Source: Pseudobutyrivibrio sp.
GTDB taxonomy: Bacteria > Bacillota > Clostridia > Lachnospirales > Lachnospiraceae
Direction of reading: 5' to 3'
Length of the DNA stretch: 39,511 nucleotides
Assembly (NCBI GenBank): GCA_021442555.1
Contig: JABUSV010000046.1
Location: 1-39,511, forward strand
Part shown: piece after piece, positions 17,030-26,138 of the stretch
Position numbering within the stretch: position 1 is the first letter of the stretch
Layout of the letters: the number at the start of each line of letters is the position of its first letter
Program-made: the position numbers and the translations under genes
The notes under the pieces: generated by a model
Told to the model about the DNA's origin: nothing
Seen by the model: only the letters and a program-made list of their open reading frames with translations
The model's database searches: none

Positions 17030-18739
17030 ATGGCACAGGTTGATTTCGCACCACAGGACCCTACTGAAAAGGGCGCGTATTTTTACATAATGAAGGACAA
17101 GGATATCCAGGGCACACAGCAGCCTGATGGAGGCTATGTTCAGTTTATCTATCAGGACGATGGACGACTTATCAATGCATCCAGAATATGCGGTGGAATA
17201 GAAGATGACGCTATTTTGGACATGTTAAGGACCACAGCTGAATTCAGAAAGCTGGTGGCTGCTATTGGTGTGTCCGTACAGACTACCAATTTCAAGGAAA
17301 AAGTCACCTTCAGCTATCAGATGTACGGCAATAAGGACAAGTACTCTACAGGTACAACAATAAGCTCAAGCTTCATTACCAATGGTCTTGAGCAAATCAT
17401 AGACCTTGATAGTGTCGACTGGTCTGATGATGATATGGGGCCAGGTCAGCTTAGATTCACCTTCGAAAAAAAGAATGTCAAGGCACAGGCTACAGTCAGA
17501 TTTTACCTTAGAGAAGGCTATGATGTGCCTGAACCAATAGTCGACACCATGGTGGATGAGAGCTCGCCGGAATACAAGCTTATGATTCTGAGGTCTCTTT
17601 TGTCCATGGGCAACCCAACCAGAATCAAGAGAGCTATTGATAGAGCGAAAAATGGTGAGGATATTACCATTGCCTTCATCGGTGGTTCCATTACCCAGGG
17701 AGCGGGAGCTATTCCAATCAACACCAACTGCTATGCTTACAGATGCTTTGAGAACTTTGCAACCATGTATGGCAGTGGAAAAAATGTTCATCTGGTCAAG
17801 GCTGGTGTAGGTGGTACACCTTCTGAGCTTGGTATCGTCAGATTTGAGAAGGATGTACTAAGCTTTGGAGAAGTTAACCCAGATATAGTAGTTATAGAAT
17901 TTGCAGTAAATGATCACGATGATGAGACTGAAGGTGAGTTTTTCGAATCCCTTGTTCGTAAAGCTTTGAAGCTTCCTAATCATCCAGGTGTGGCGTTGCT
18001 GTTCAGTGTATTTGCCAACGATGAGAACCTTCAGGACAGGTTGATTCCTATAGGCAAAAAATACGACCTTCCAATGGTAAGTCTTAAAAATGCCGTAACG
18101 GACCAGTTCAGACTTCGCGCCGGCTTGGGACGTGTGTTGTCTAAGAATCAGTTTTTCTATGACATTTTCCACCCAACCAATCTAGGCCACAAGATTATGT
18201 CAGACTGTCTGTTGTACATGTTCAAGGAAATAGATCAGAATCAGGTATCAAAGGATGATTGCACAGAGGCACTGCTTAGGGAAGCAGCAGTATATGGCAA
18301 AAGATTTGATGATATCAGATACATGGACAGAAGTAACAGTGACCTCTACGCCAAGATTAGTTGCGGAGATTTTGATGGTACAGATAAGGATCTTCAGTGC
18401 TGTGAGATGAACGACGTGTTGGATAAGGTACCACAGTTTCCTGACAACTGGAACCATAATAAAGGAGCAGGTAATGAGGCCTTTGAGATGGATATTATCG
18501 CCAAATCTCTTGTTATGGTACACAAGGATTCGGGGGAGACCTGTTTTGGCAAAGCGGATGTTTTTGTAGATGAGGTTCTGGTAAAGATAATAGATCCTCT
18601 TGCAGTAGGATGGACACACTGCAATGCAAAGATTGTATTTAGTGAGGAGACAGCGGTAAGACATCACATCAAGGTGGCAATGCACCCAGGTGATGAGGAT
18701 AAGGCATTTACTATATTAGGTTTTGGAGTGGTTGAATAA
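17030..18739 (+). CDS. SGNH/GDSL-type carbohydrate (acetyl) esterase with N- and C-terminal beta-sandwich-like domains; no signal peptide
   Basis: AFIGGSITQGAG, VKAGVGGTPSELG, IEFAVNDHDDE, DIFHPTNLGH (Ser, Gly, Asn, Asp-His blocks). Confidence 0.8.
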   Translation: MAQVDFAPQDPTEKGAYFYIMKDKDIQGTQQPDGGYVQFIYQDDGRLINASRICGGIEDDAILDMLRTTAEFRKLVAAIGVSVQTTNFKEKVTFSYQMYGNKDKYSTGTTISSSFITNGLEQIIDLDSVDWSDDDMGPGQLRFTFEKKNVKAQATVRFYLREGYDVPEPIVDTMVDESSPEYKLMILRSLLSMGNPTRIKRAIDRAKNGEDITIAFIGGSITQGAGAIPINTNCYAYRCFENFATMYGSGKNVHLVKAGVGGTPSELGIVRFEKDVLSFGEVNPDIVVIEFAVNDHDDETEGEFFESLVRKALKLPNHPGVALLFSVFANDENLQDRLIPIGKKYDLPMVSLKNAVTDQFRLRAGLGRVLSKNQFFYDIFHPTNLGHKIMSDCLLYMFKEIDQNQVSKDDCTEALLREAAVYGKRFDDIRYMDRSNSDLYAKISCGDFDGTDKDLQCCEMNDVLDKVPQFPDNWNHNKGAGNEAFEMDIIAKSLVMVHKDSGETCFGKADVFVDEVLVKIIDPLAVGWTHCNAKIVFSEETAVRHHIKVAMHPGDEDKAFTILGFGVVE

Positions 18740-21633
18740 TGATGTTTAATCTTGTTACTAACAATTCAAAGGCATGTATTATGGTTGAGCCAGAGGCTTG
18801 GCCGGGAGTAAAGAGAGTTGCAAAAAAGCTTGCAGATGATGTATGTCTTGTAACAGATAAAAGAATAGAAATAGTGGAGAATACTGCGGGTAAAAAATGT
18901 GACAGAATAGTTGCAGCTACCGTAGGTCGCAGTGCATATCTTGACACAGTGTCGGATAAGCTTGATTGCCTGGATAAGATAAAGGGCAAGCGTGAGGTAT
19001 ACGCCATAAGATTTATTGAGGAGGGCGGATACACTACATGTGTTATAGCAGGTAGTGACAAAAGAGGTACTATCTATGGCCTCTTTCATATCTCAGAGCT
19101 TATGGGAGTATCGCCATGGGTTTATTTTGCAGATGTAAAGCCTGCAAAGAAGTTTCAGGTAGTATTTGATTCTTCTATAGAGATGATTTCCAAGGAACCA
19201 TCTGTAAAGTACAGAGGCTTCTTTATAAATGATGAGTGGCCGGCATTTGGTAATTGGACCTTCAAGAATTTTGGAGGATTTACAGCTGAAATGTATGACC
19301 ATGTTTTTGAACTGCTGCTAAGACTAAAGGGTAATTATCTGTGGCCAGCCATGTGGACATCTTCTTTTTCACTGGATGGACCAGGGCTTGAGAATGCCAG
19401 ATTGGCAGATGAATACGGTATTGTAATGTCCAACTCTCACCATGAGCCATGTCTTAGACACTCTGAGGAATGGGATATTGTAAGAGGTGAGGATTCTATC
19501 TATGGCAACGACTGGAATTTCGATAAAAACAGAGAAGGCCTCATAAAATACTGGGCCGATGCTTTGGATAGAAATGGAGCTTTTGAGAACATCATCACTA
19601 TCGGTATGAGAGGTGAAAGAGACAGTGAAATCCTGGGCAGAACAGCCACTTTAAAGGATAACATAGATTATCTAAGATCTGTAATTATAGAGCAGAACAA
19701 GCTGATAAAAGAGCATGTTAACCAGGATATAATGCAGGTTCCACGTATGATTGCTCTGTACAAGGAGGTTGAGGCATATTATTACGGAGACAAAAACACC
19801 AAGGGATTAGAAGGCTGGTCAGAGCTTGACGGTGTAACCCTTATGCTTTGTGATGATAATTTTGCCAATACAAGAACTCTTCCTACTAAAAAGCTCAAGA
19901 ATCGTCCGGGTGGATGGGGATTGTATTACCATTTTGATTATCATGGCGATCCGGTATCCTATGAGTGGGTTAACAGCACTCATCTATCAAAGGTCTGGGA
20001 GCAGCTTACAGGAGCATATGAGTTTGGTATAAGAGATATATGGATAGTAAACGTAGGTGATTTAAAGCCACAGGAACTTCCGCTTACATACTTTATGGAT
20101 TTGGCCTATGACTATGAAAAATATGGTCTAAGTAACTCTAATTCGACTGGAAAATATATGGCAGACTGGGCAAAGAAATGCTTTGGTCCATATTTTAACG
20201 ACAGAGATGTCAAAGAGATAACAAAGCTTTTGGATCAGTACACCTGGTATAATAATATCAGACGTCCTGAATCTATCATGCCTGATACCTATCATCCAAC
20301 TAACTATGGCGAAGCCAACATGATGTTGGATGTTATGGATAAGCTTACAAAATCGGCAAAAAGACTTCTCAAGAAACTTGTAACTGCAGGATTTGGACCA
20401 GATGACGAGGCTTACAGTGCTTTTTATCAATTGGTGTACTATCCAGTTGTAGCTTCAGCTAATGTATATAAGATTGCTCTTTTGGGAGGCAGGAATCATC
20501 TGTATGCCTCACAGGGCAGAGTAACAGCCAATTCTCTTGCAAAAGAGATATCAAAGGCTATTGCTTTTGACAGAAAGCTGTCTGATGAATATCACAGTCT
20601 GATGGGCGGCAAGTGGTATGGTATGACTCTTTCAAAGCATATAGGCTTTAACAACTGGAATGATGAGGAATGTCAGTATCCTGTTATGTGCAGCATCACA
20701 CCTGTGGAAGGACAGCGAATGATTGTATCTGCTACAAATCAGACCAAGTCTTCTCAGGGTGGGGACTGGACCAGACAGACTATCTATATTCCAGATATGT
20801 TAGATCCAAAGGTTAGAAATGCTTCAATAGATATAGCATCTGGTGGAACAGAAGCCTTTGAATATAATATAAGCTGTGACGCGTCATGGCTGATTATTGA
20901 TACTCCTTCTGCAGTGGTAAACACTGAGACTACAGTTCATTTTTCCATAGATGAAGCAAAGCTTATGCTGGATGCAAAGGATAAAAGCTATGCTGTGGCT
21001 TCACTTACAGTCAGCACCAAGTCTGCTCATGTGGATGTCAAGATAGCAACAGTTGTATTTAATGAAGATACTTTAAAACATCATTATATTCCTGTTATTC
21101 CAGAAGAATTGGTAACAACTGCCAATCTGACAGAGGATGAGGTTGGACTAAAAATAGAGGCCAAGGAATATGAAGCCTGTGATAATCTGCAGATTTTGAA
21201 GCATTTTGGAAAATACGATTCAGGTATTAAGGCTTGTGATATTACTGCAACATATAGTTTGCAATCCAAGGCTCCACACGCCATATACGAAGTGGTTGCT
21301 CCTAAGGCTGGAGAGTATGAGCTGACATTTATGTTTACACCAGCCAATCCGGTAGATGCCAAGGGCTTATTGGATTTTGGATTAGCAATCAATGACAGTG
21401 CCCCAAAGAAGCTGTCATCCATTCACAAAGACTTTGTTGGAGGAGACAGAACCAATCCACACTGGGGTCAGGGTGTAATGGACAATATCCATACTTGTAC
21501 AGTGAAGGTGAACTTTGAACAGGGTAATAATACAATAAAATATATTGCACTTAGTCCCAACGTAGTGTTGGAACGTATCTTGATTAAAAATACAATAACT
21601 AAGTTCAAACCAGGTTTTATGGGAATTATGTAA
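18739..21633 (+). CDS. Glycoside hydrolase family 115 (xylan alpha-1,2-glucuronidase)
   Basis: YRGFFINDEWPAFGNW...LRLKGNYLWPAMW...MSNSHHEPCLR characteristic of GH115, plus GH115 C-terminal domain-like region. Confidence 0.92.
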   Translation: MMFNLVTNNSKACIMVEPEAWPGVKRVAKKLADDVCLVTDKRIEIVENTAGKKCDRIVAATVGRSAYLDTVSDKLDCLDKIKGKREVYAIRFIEEGGYTTCVIAGSDKRGTIYGLFHISELMGVSPWVYFADVKPAKKFQVVFDSSIEMISKEPSVKYRGFFINDEWPAFGNWTFKNFGGFTAEMYDHVFELLLRLKGNYLWPAMWTSSFSLDGPGLENARLADEYGIVMSNSHHEPCLRHSEEWDIVRGEDSIYGNDWNFDKNREGLIKYWADALDRNGAFENIITIGMRGERDSEILGRTATLKDNIDYLRSVIIEQNKLIKEHVNQDIMQVPRMIALYKEVEAYYYGDKNTKGLEGWSELDGVTLMLCDDNFANTRTLPTKKLKNRPGGWGLYYHFDYHGDPVSYEWVNSTHLSKVWEQLTGAYEFGIRDIWIVNVGDLKPQELPLTYFMDLAYDYEKYGLSNSNSTGKYMADWAKKCFGPYFNDRDVKEITKLLDQYTWYNNIRRPESIMPDTYHPTNYGEANMMLDVMDKLTKSAKRLLKKLVTAGFGPDDEAYSAFYQLVYYPVVASANVYKIALLGGRNHLYASQGRVTANSLAKEISKAIAFDRKLSDEYHSLMGGKWYGMTLSKHIGFNNWNDEECQYPVMCSITPVEGQRMIVSATNQTKSSQGGDWTRQTIYIPDMLDPKVRNASIDIASGGTEAFEYNISCDASWLIIDTPSAVVNTETTVHFSIDEAKLMLDAKDKSYAVASLTVSTKSAHVDVKIATVVFNEDTLKHHYIPVIPEELVTTANLTEDEVGLKIEAKEYEACDNLQILKHFGKYDSGIKACDITATYSLQSKAPHAIYEVVAPKAGEYELTFMFTPANPVDAKGLLDFGLAINDSAPKKLSSIHKDFVGGDRTNPHWGQGVMDNIHTCTVKVNFEQGNNTIKYIALSPNVVLERILIKNTITKFKPGFMGIM

Positions 21634-24600
21634 TGAAAACATTATTTAATGACGGATGGTCATTTAAAAAGATTCCATTTCAAGAAAACTATGATTATGA
21701 CAAGGCTAGGACCCTGCAGGGTCTTAGCCTTGTTGCGCTTCCACATGATTATCTGATATATGACTGCCACAATCTCTATGAAAACAGTATTGGTGTATAT
21801 AAGAAGAATTTTTTTATAGACCGCATTTTAGACAAGCATTATGAGATATATTTTGAAGGAGTATATATGGATTCTTCAGTGTATCTTAATGGTGTTCATT
21901 TAGGAGACTGGAAATACGGATACAGCAGTTTTCATTATAATATGGATGAAGCAATAGTTGAAGGAGAGAATGAACTAACTGTAATAGTAAGACATCAGTC
22001 TTATAACAGTCGCTGGTATTCAGGGGCGGGAATCTATAGAAATGTATATCTGATATGCTGTGATGCCAATCATTTTGTTACAGATGGCTTTTACATTACC
22101 ACTGTGAAAAACAAAAGACATTACGATTTGGTTGTAGAATTCGACGTAGTGATGGATTTTAACAGCGAAGCATCAATAAGAATACAGCTTTATGATAATC
22201 TGATGCATGAGATAGTCGATGCGAAATATAAGCTGACTGAAGTGACGATAAATAACCATATACTTGTAACTATAGGGGACTTGCAGGTAAAGGAATGGAG
22301 TGCAGATGAGCCAAATCTTTACAGCTTTAAAGCCGGCCTTGTCTATAAGGATAAGATAATTGACGACTATAAAACTAATATTGGTTTTAGATATATAGAA
22401 TTTGATCCATCTAAGGGAATGGTGGTTAATGGGAAGCATACAAAGCTTAGAGGAATGTGCCTTCATCATGATTTGGGGGCCCTTGGTGCAGCAGTAAACA
22501 GGGCTGCTGTAAAAAGGCAGCTTGAAATAATGAAGAACATGGGCTGCAACGCCATAAGAACTGCTCATAATATGCCATCAGCAGAGCTTTTGGATATATG
22601 TGATGAGATGGGATTTTTTGTTGTGGATGAAGCCTTTGATATGTGGCAAAGCCCTAAGAATCCTTATGACTATGCAAGATTTTTTGACGAGTGGCAGGCA
22701 AAGGATGTAGCAAGCTGGATTAGAAGAGACTGCAACCATCCCTCTGTAATCATGTGGTCCATTGGCAATGAAATAGCAGATACACATACAAGTAAAGAAG
22801 GACCAAATCTTACCAGTCTTCTCAAATCCGAAGTGGAGGCTATAGACTATCGTGGACATGCCATGGTTACAATAGGATCAAATTATATGCCTTGGGAAGG
22901 GGCAAGGGCATGCGCTGATGTAGTTAAGCTTAGTGGCTATAACTATGGAGAAAAATATTATGATTCTCATCACGATATGTATCCTGACTGGTGTATCTAT
23001 GGTTCTGAAACTGGCTCGGTAGTTGCAAGCCGTGGCATATATCATTTCCCATACAGCGCATCTAAGTTAGCAGATGAGGATATGCAGTGCTCCGCTCTTG
23101 GAAACAGTTCTACCAGCTGGGGAGCTAAAAGCGTAGAACAGTGTATTTATGATGATGAAACAAGAGAGTATTCTCTAGGACAGTTTGTATGGTCAGGATT
23201 TGACTATATAGGCGAGCCAACGCCTTATCACACAAAAAACAGTTACTTCGGACAAGTAGATACTGCAGGCTTTCCTAAGGATTCTTATTATATATTCAAG
23301 GCAGCATGGACACCTATTGACAAGGAGTGCGTATTGCATATTTTTCCATACTGGTGCTTTAATGAGGGGCAGCTTATTGACGTCAGAGTAGCTACTAACG
23401 CGCCTAAGGTGGAGCTGTTTTTAAATGGTGTATCATTGGGTGTATCCCATGATAATATCTGGCAGTTAAAGTATGTGCCAGGAGAAATAGAAGCAGTAGC
23501 TTATGATGCAGATAATAAGATAATAGCAAGTACTTTGCGGCACAGTTTTGGCGACCCATACAGGTTGGATATCAGAGAGGTAAATGCGCATGAACATGTG
23601 GCTGGAACAAGAGATTTGATATTCTATGAGGTGAACTGTCTGGACAATGAAGGAAATCCTGTGGAAAATGCCAATAATCTGATACAGGTTATGGTATCGG
23701 GAACTGGAAGTATAGCTGGATTAGATAACGGAGACAGCACAGATTATTGCAACTATAAGTCTGATGCAAAGCGTCTTTTTTCAGGTAAGCTTTTAATTAT
23801 GATAGCTGTTCATGATGAAAAGGGGGATGTCGTTGTCGAGATTTCAAGCCCTGGTTTAGTAGGGACAACAATTACAACAGCTGTGACAAAACAGGATGTA
23901 ACAGCGGGTTGGGGGACTTATATACCAGAACCGCTATCACACACGGTGTTGGATTATACAATGGAGCCATACAGGGTAGAGCTAATCTGGCTTAATGAAT
24001 CAAAGCTTTGCGCAAAGCTACATCCTAAGTGCTGTAATAACAAAAAATACTGGGATAGACTACAATTTAAAGCTGTTTCTGAAAAGGGATATGAGCTGGG
24101 TTATGCAAGGCTCACAAAGAAGGATAACTTTGCGTATATTACTGCAATATCTGATGGAGATTACAGAATAAGATGTACCTATAGCAATAAAACTGGTGAA
24201 GTAAAATTGATTTCAGAGCTGGAGCACAGTATAAAAGGACTTAAAAAAGCCTGGGTGAATCCATATGAAATGATAGTTGGCAGCTCATACAGTAGAAGCG
24301 AAGGAGAGATAACAAGTGGCAATGAATATGGCGTTGCAACAGCAAGGGATGGACGAACAGTAGTATCCTATGACGGACTTGACTTTGGGGATTATGGTGC
24401 CAATACCATACATCTTCCAGTTTTTGAACTGGCCGGGGCAAGGTGCCCTATTGAGATATGGCAGGGATATCCTGGTGAGAAAGGTGCAGTATTAATTGAT
24501 ATTTTGATATACGAGAAGCCTAGTATATGGAATACATATCAGGAGCAGGTGTATATATTGCCGAATCGAGTACAGGGTGTTGCTACAATTTCTTTTGTAT

Positions 24601-25013
24601 TAAATCAAAAAATTCACCTCAAAGGCTTTTATTTTGACAGGCTAAAAAAGGCTTATGACAAGCTTACACCTAAGGAGGCTTCAAGTGTATATGGTGATGA
24701 TTTTGTAAGAACCGATGAGGCTATCTTGGGAATAGGCAATAATGTTACCATAGAATATGATGAAATGGATTTTGGATGTGAGGGTGCAACTAAGGTTATT
24801 ATATGTGGCAGAACCCAAAATCTTATTTTACCTATTCATATCGATGTGGAAGGTGATGGTGGAAGCAGTAGACAGATTGTAGAATTTACAGCCAGTGAGG
24901 AGTATAAAAATATGTCTTTTGATATAAAAAAGATAAGCAAAAACGTGAAGGTTTCGCTTATCTTTATGCCTGGTAGTCAATTTGATTTTAAGAGCATACA
25001 GTTTTTCTCTTAA
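21633..25013 (+). CDS. Glycoside hydrolase family 2 protein with long C-terminal beta-sandwich extension
   Basis: LPHDYLIYD, HHDLGALGAAVN, NAIRTAHNMPSAELLDICDEMGFFVVDEAFDMW, NHPSVIMWSIGNEI. Confidence 0.92.
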   Translation: MKTLFNDGWSFKKIPFQENYDYDKARTLQGLSLVALPHDYLIYDCHNLYENSIGVYKKNFFIDRILDKHYEIYFEGVYMDSSVYLNGVHLGDWKYGYSSFHYNMDEAIVEGENELTVIVRHQSYNSRWYSGAGIYRNVYLICCDANHFVTDGFYITTVKNKRHYDLVVEFDVVMDFNSEASIRIQLYDNLMHEIVDAKYKLTEVTINNHILVTIGDLQVKEWSADEPNLYSFKAGLVYKDKIIDDYKTNIGFRYIEFDPSKGMVVNGKHTKLRGMCLHHDLGALGAAVNRAAVKRQLEIMKNMGCNAIRTAHNMPSAELLDICDEMGFFVVDEAFDMWQSPKNPYDYARFFDEWQAKDVASWIRRDCNHPSVIMWSIGNEIADTHTSKEGPNLTSLLKSEVEAIDYRGHAMVTIGSNYMPWEGARACADVVKLSGYNYGEKYYDSHHDMYPDWCIYGSETGSVVASRGIYHFPYSASKLADEDMQCSALGNSSTSWGAKSVEQCIYDDETREYSLGQFVWSGFDYIGEPTPYHTKNSYFGQVDTAGFPKDSYYIFKAAWTPIDKECVLHIFPYWCFNEGQLIDVRVATNAPKVELFLNGVSLGVSHDNIWQLKYVPGEIEAVAYDADNKIIASTLRHSFGDPYRLDIREVNAHEHVAGTRDLIFYEVNCLDNEGNPVENANNLIQVMVSGTGSIAGLDNGDSTDYCNYKSDAKRLFSGKLLIMIAVHDEKGDVVVEISSPGLVGTTITTAVTKQDVTAGWGTYIPEPLSHTVLDYTMEPYRVELIWLNESKLCAKLHPKCCNNKKYWDRLQFKAVSEKGYELGYARLTKKDNFAYITAISDGDYRIRCTYSNKTGEVKLISELEHSIKGLKKAWVNPYEMIVGSSYSRSEGEITSGNEYGVATARDGRTVVSYDGLDFGDYGANTIHLPVFELAGARCPIEIWQGYPGEKGAVLIDILIYEKPSIWNTYQEQVYILPNRVQGVATISFVLNQKIHLKGFYFDRLKKAYDKLTPKEASSVYGDDFVRTDEAILGIGNNVTIEYDEMDFGCEGATKVIICGRTQNLILPIHIDVEGDGGSSRQIVEFTASEEYKNMSFDIKKISKNVKVSLIFMPGSQFDFKSIQFFS
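21701..21732. repeat. 32-nt near-perfect palindrome inside the GH2 coding start
   Basis: CAAGGCTAGGACCCTG/CAGGGTCTTAGCCTTG; 15/16 pairs plus one G-U. Confidence 0.85.
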
Positions 25014-25873
25014 GATACATAGGTATTTCTGTATTCTGAAGGCGTGCAGTTCAGGTTTTGCTTGAAGACTCTGTTAAATGTGGCCAGAGAGTTAAAACCA
25101 GAACGCATGGCAATATCCGATATACTAAGATCAGTGCGGTCCAGAAGTAATACTTCTGCGTAGCTGATCTTTCTTTTTGTCAAATATTCGTAGTAAGTAA
25201 CTCCTGTAAATTTTTTAAATAGTCGAATGAAGTGACTGGTGGAAAAACCTGTCATGGTGGCAAGCTCATCTACTGTCAAATCTTCTGTACAGTGGTCATT
25301 CATATATGAGCATAGATTATAGAATACATCTATGTAATATTGCTGCTTCTCGGCTTTTACATCGTTGAGAGTCTCTATTGAAGAAAACTGTATGCGACCT
25401 GCCTGAACAAAGAAGGCAATTATAAGAGAGTGTATGCTGGCTTCGTATAATGGAAGCTGTCTTGTATTCTCAGATACAATCTGCTTTAGTATGTTTTCTA
25501 AAATAGAATGTTCCTCAATATTATCTTTTTTTCTGAATACGGCACAAGGAAAGAATTTGGAATAAATAGAGTCAAATCCATTAACCTCTCGCAATACAGC
25601 GTGGTCAATGAGCATGATATATCGGTTACCGTTTTCAGGCGCAGACAGTTCGTGAAGCTCTCCTGAAGGAATAATCATTATATCTCCTGGTTCCAATATA
25701 TATGTAGTGTCTCGTAAAACCGCAGTGTAGTTGTTGGTTATTGGCATAATAACCTCAATATCTGTGTGCCAGTGAGGTGGATAGTTTTCTACCTGATCGT
25801 TGTTGTAGATTATGTAGTTGGCTTTACTGTTGTGGTTGACGATTTCCTGTCTTCCATGTAATTCTGCCTGCAT
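25010..25873 (-). CDS. AraC-family regulator with cupin sensor domain
   Basis: N-terminal cupin (HWHTDIEVIMPI...LEPGDIMIIPSGELHEL), C-terminal AraC HTH pair (FSTSHFIRLFKKFTG...DIAMRSGFNSLATFNRVFKQNLNCTPSEYR). Confidence 0.92.
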   Translation of the reverse strand: MQAELHGRQEIVNHNSKANYIIYNNDQVENYPPHWHTDIEVIMPITNNYTAVLRDTTYILEPGDIMIIPSGELHELSAPENGNRYIMLIDHAVLREVNGFDSIYSKFFPCAVFRKKDNIEEHSILENILKQIVSENTRQLPLYEASIHSLIIAFFVQAGRIQFSSIETLNDVKAEKQQYYIDVFYNLCSYMNDHCTEDLTVDELATMTGFSTSHFIRLFKKFTGVTYYEYLTKRKISYAEVLLLDRTDLSISDIAMRSGFNSLATFNRVFKQNLNCTPSEYRNTYVS

Positions 25874-25936
25874 ATTAACCTCCTAATACCTTCTCTTAAA
25901 TATTATCATAGATACTATCCCCTGCAATTGTACATA

Positions 25937-25964
25937 TTGACAAAAAATACAATGCCGGTATGTA
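25937..25964 (+). promoter_or_regulatory. Candidate promoter upstream of GH3: TTGACA-N16-TATGTA
   Basis: Spacing and -35 match; divergent AraC gene on the other side. Confidence 0.45.
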
Positions 25965-26138
25965 ACAATGTGCCTAAAAATAGTAATAATGACCAAATCA
26001 GTGATAATATTTGAGGACTAATGATAAAAAATGAGTAATAGATTTGAGAATATTTGATTATTCGAAAGTTGCTAACGAGAAGATTCAGACAACTAATCGT
26101 GTGATAATAATAATGTAAATTGACAAAGGAGAATAAAC

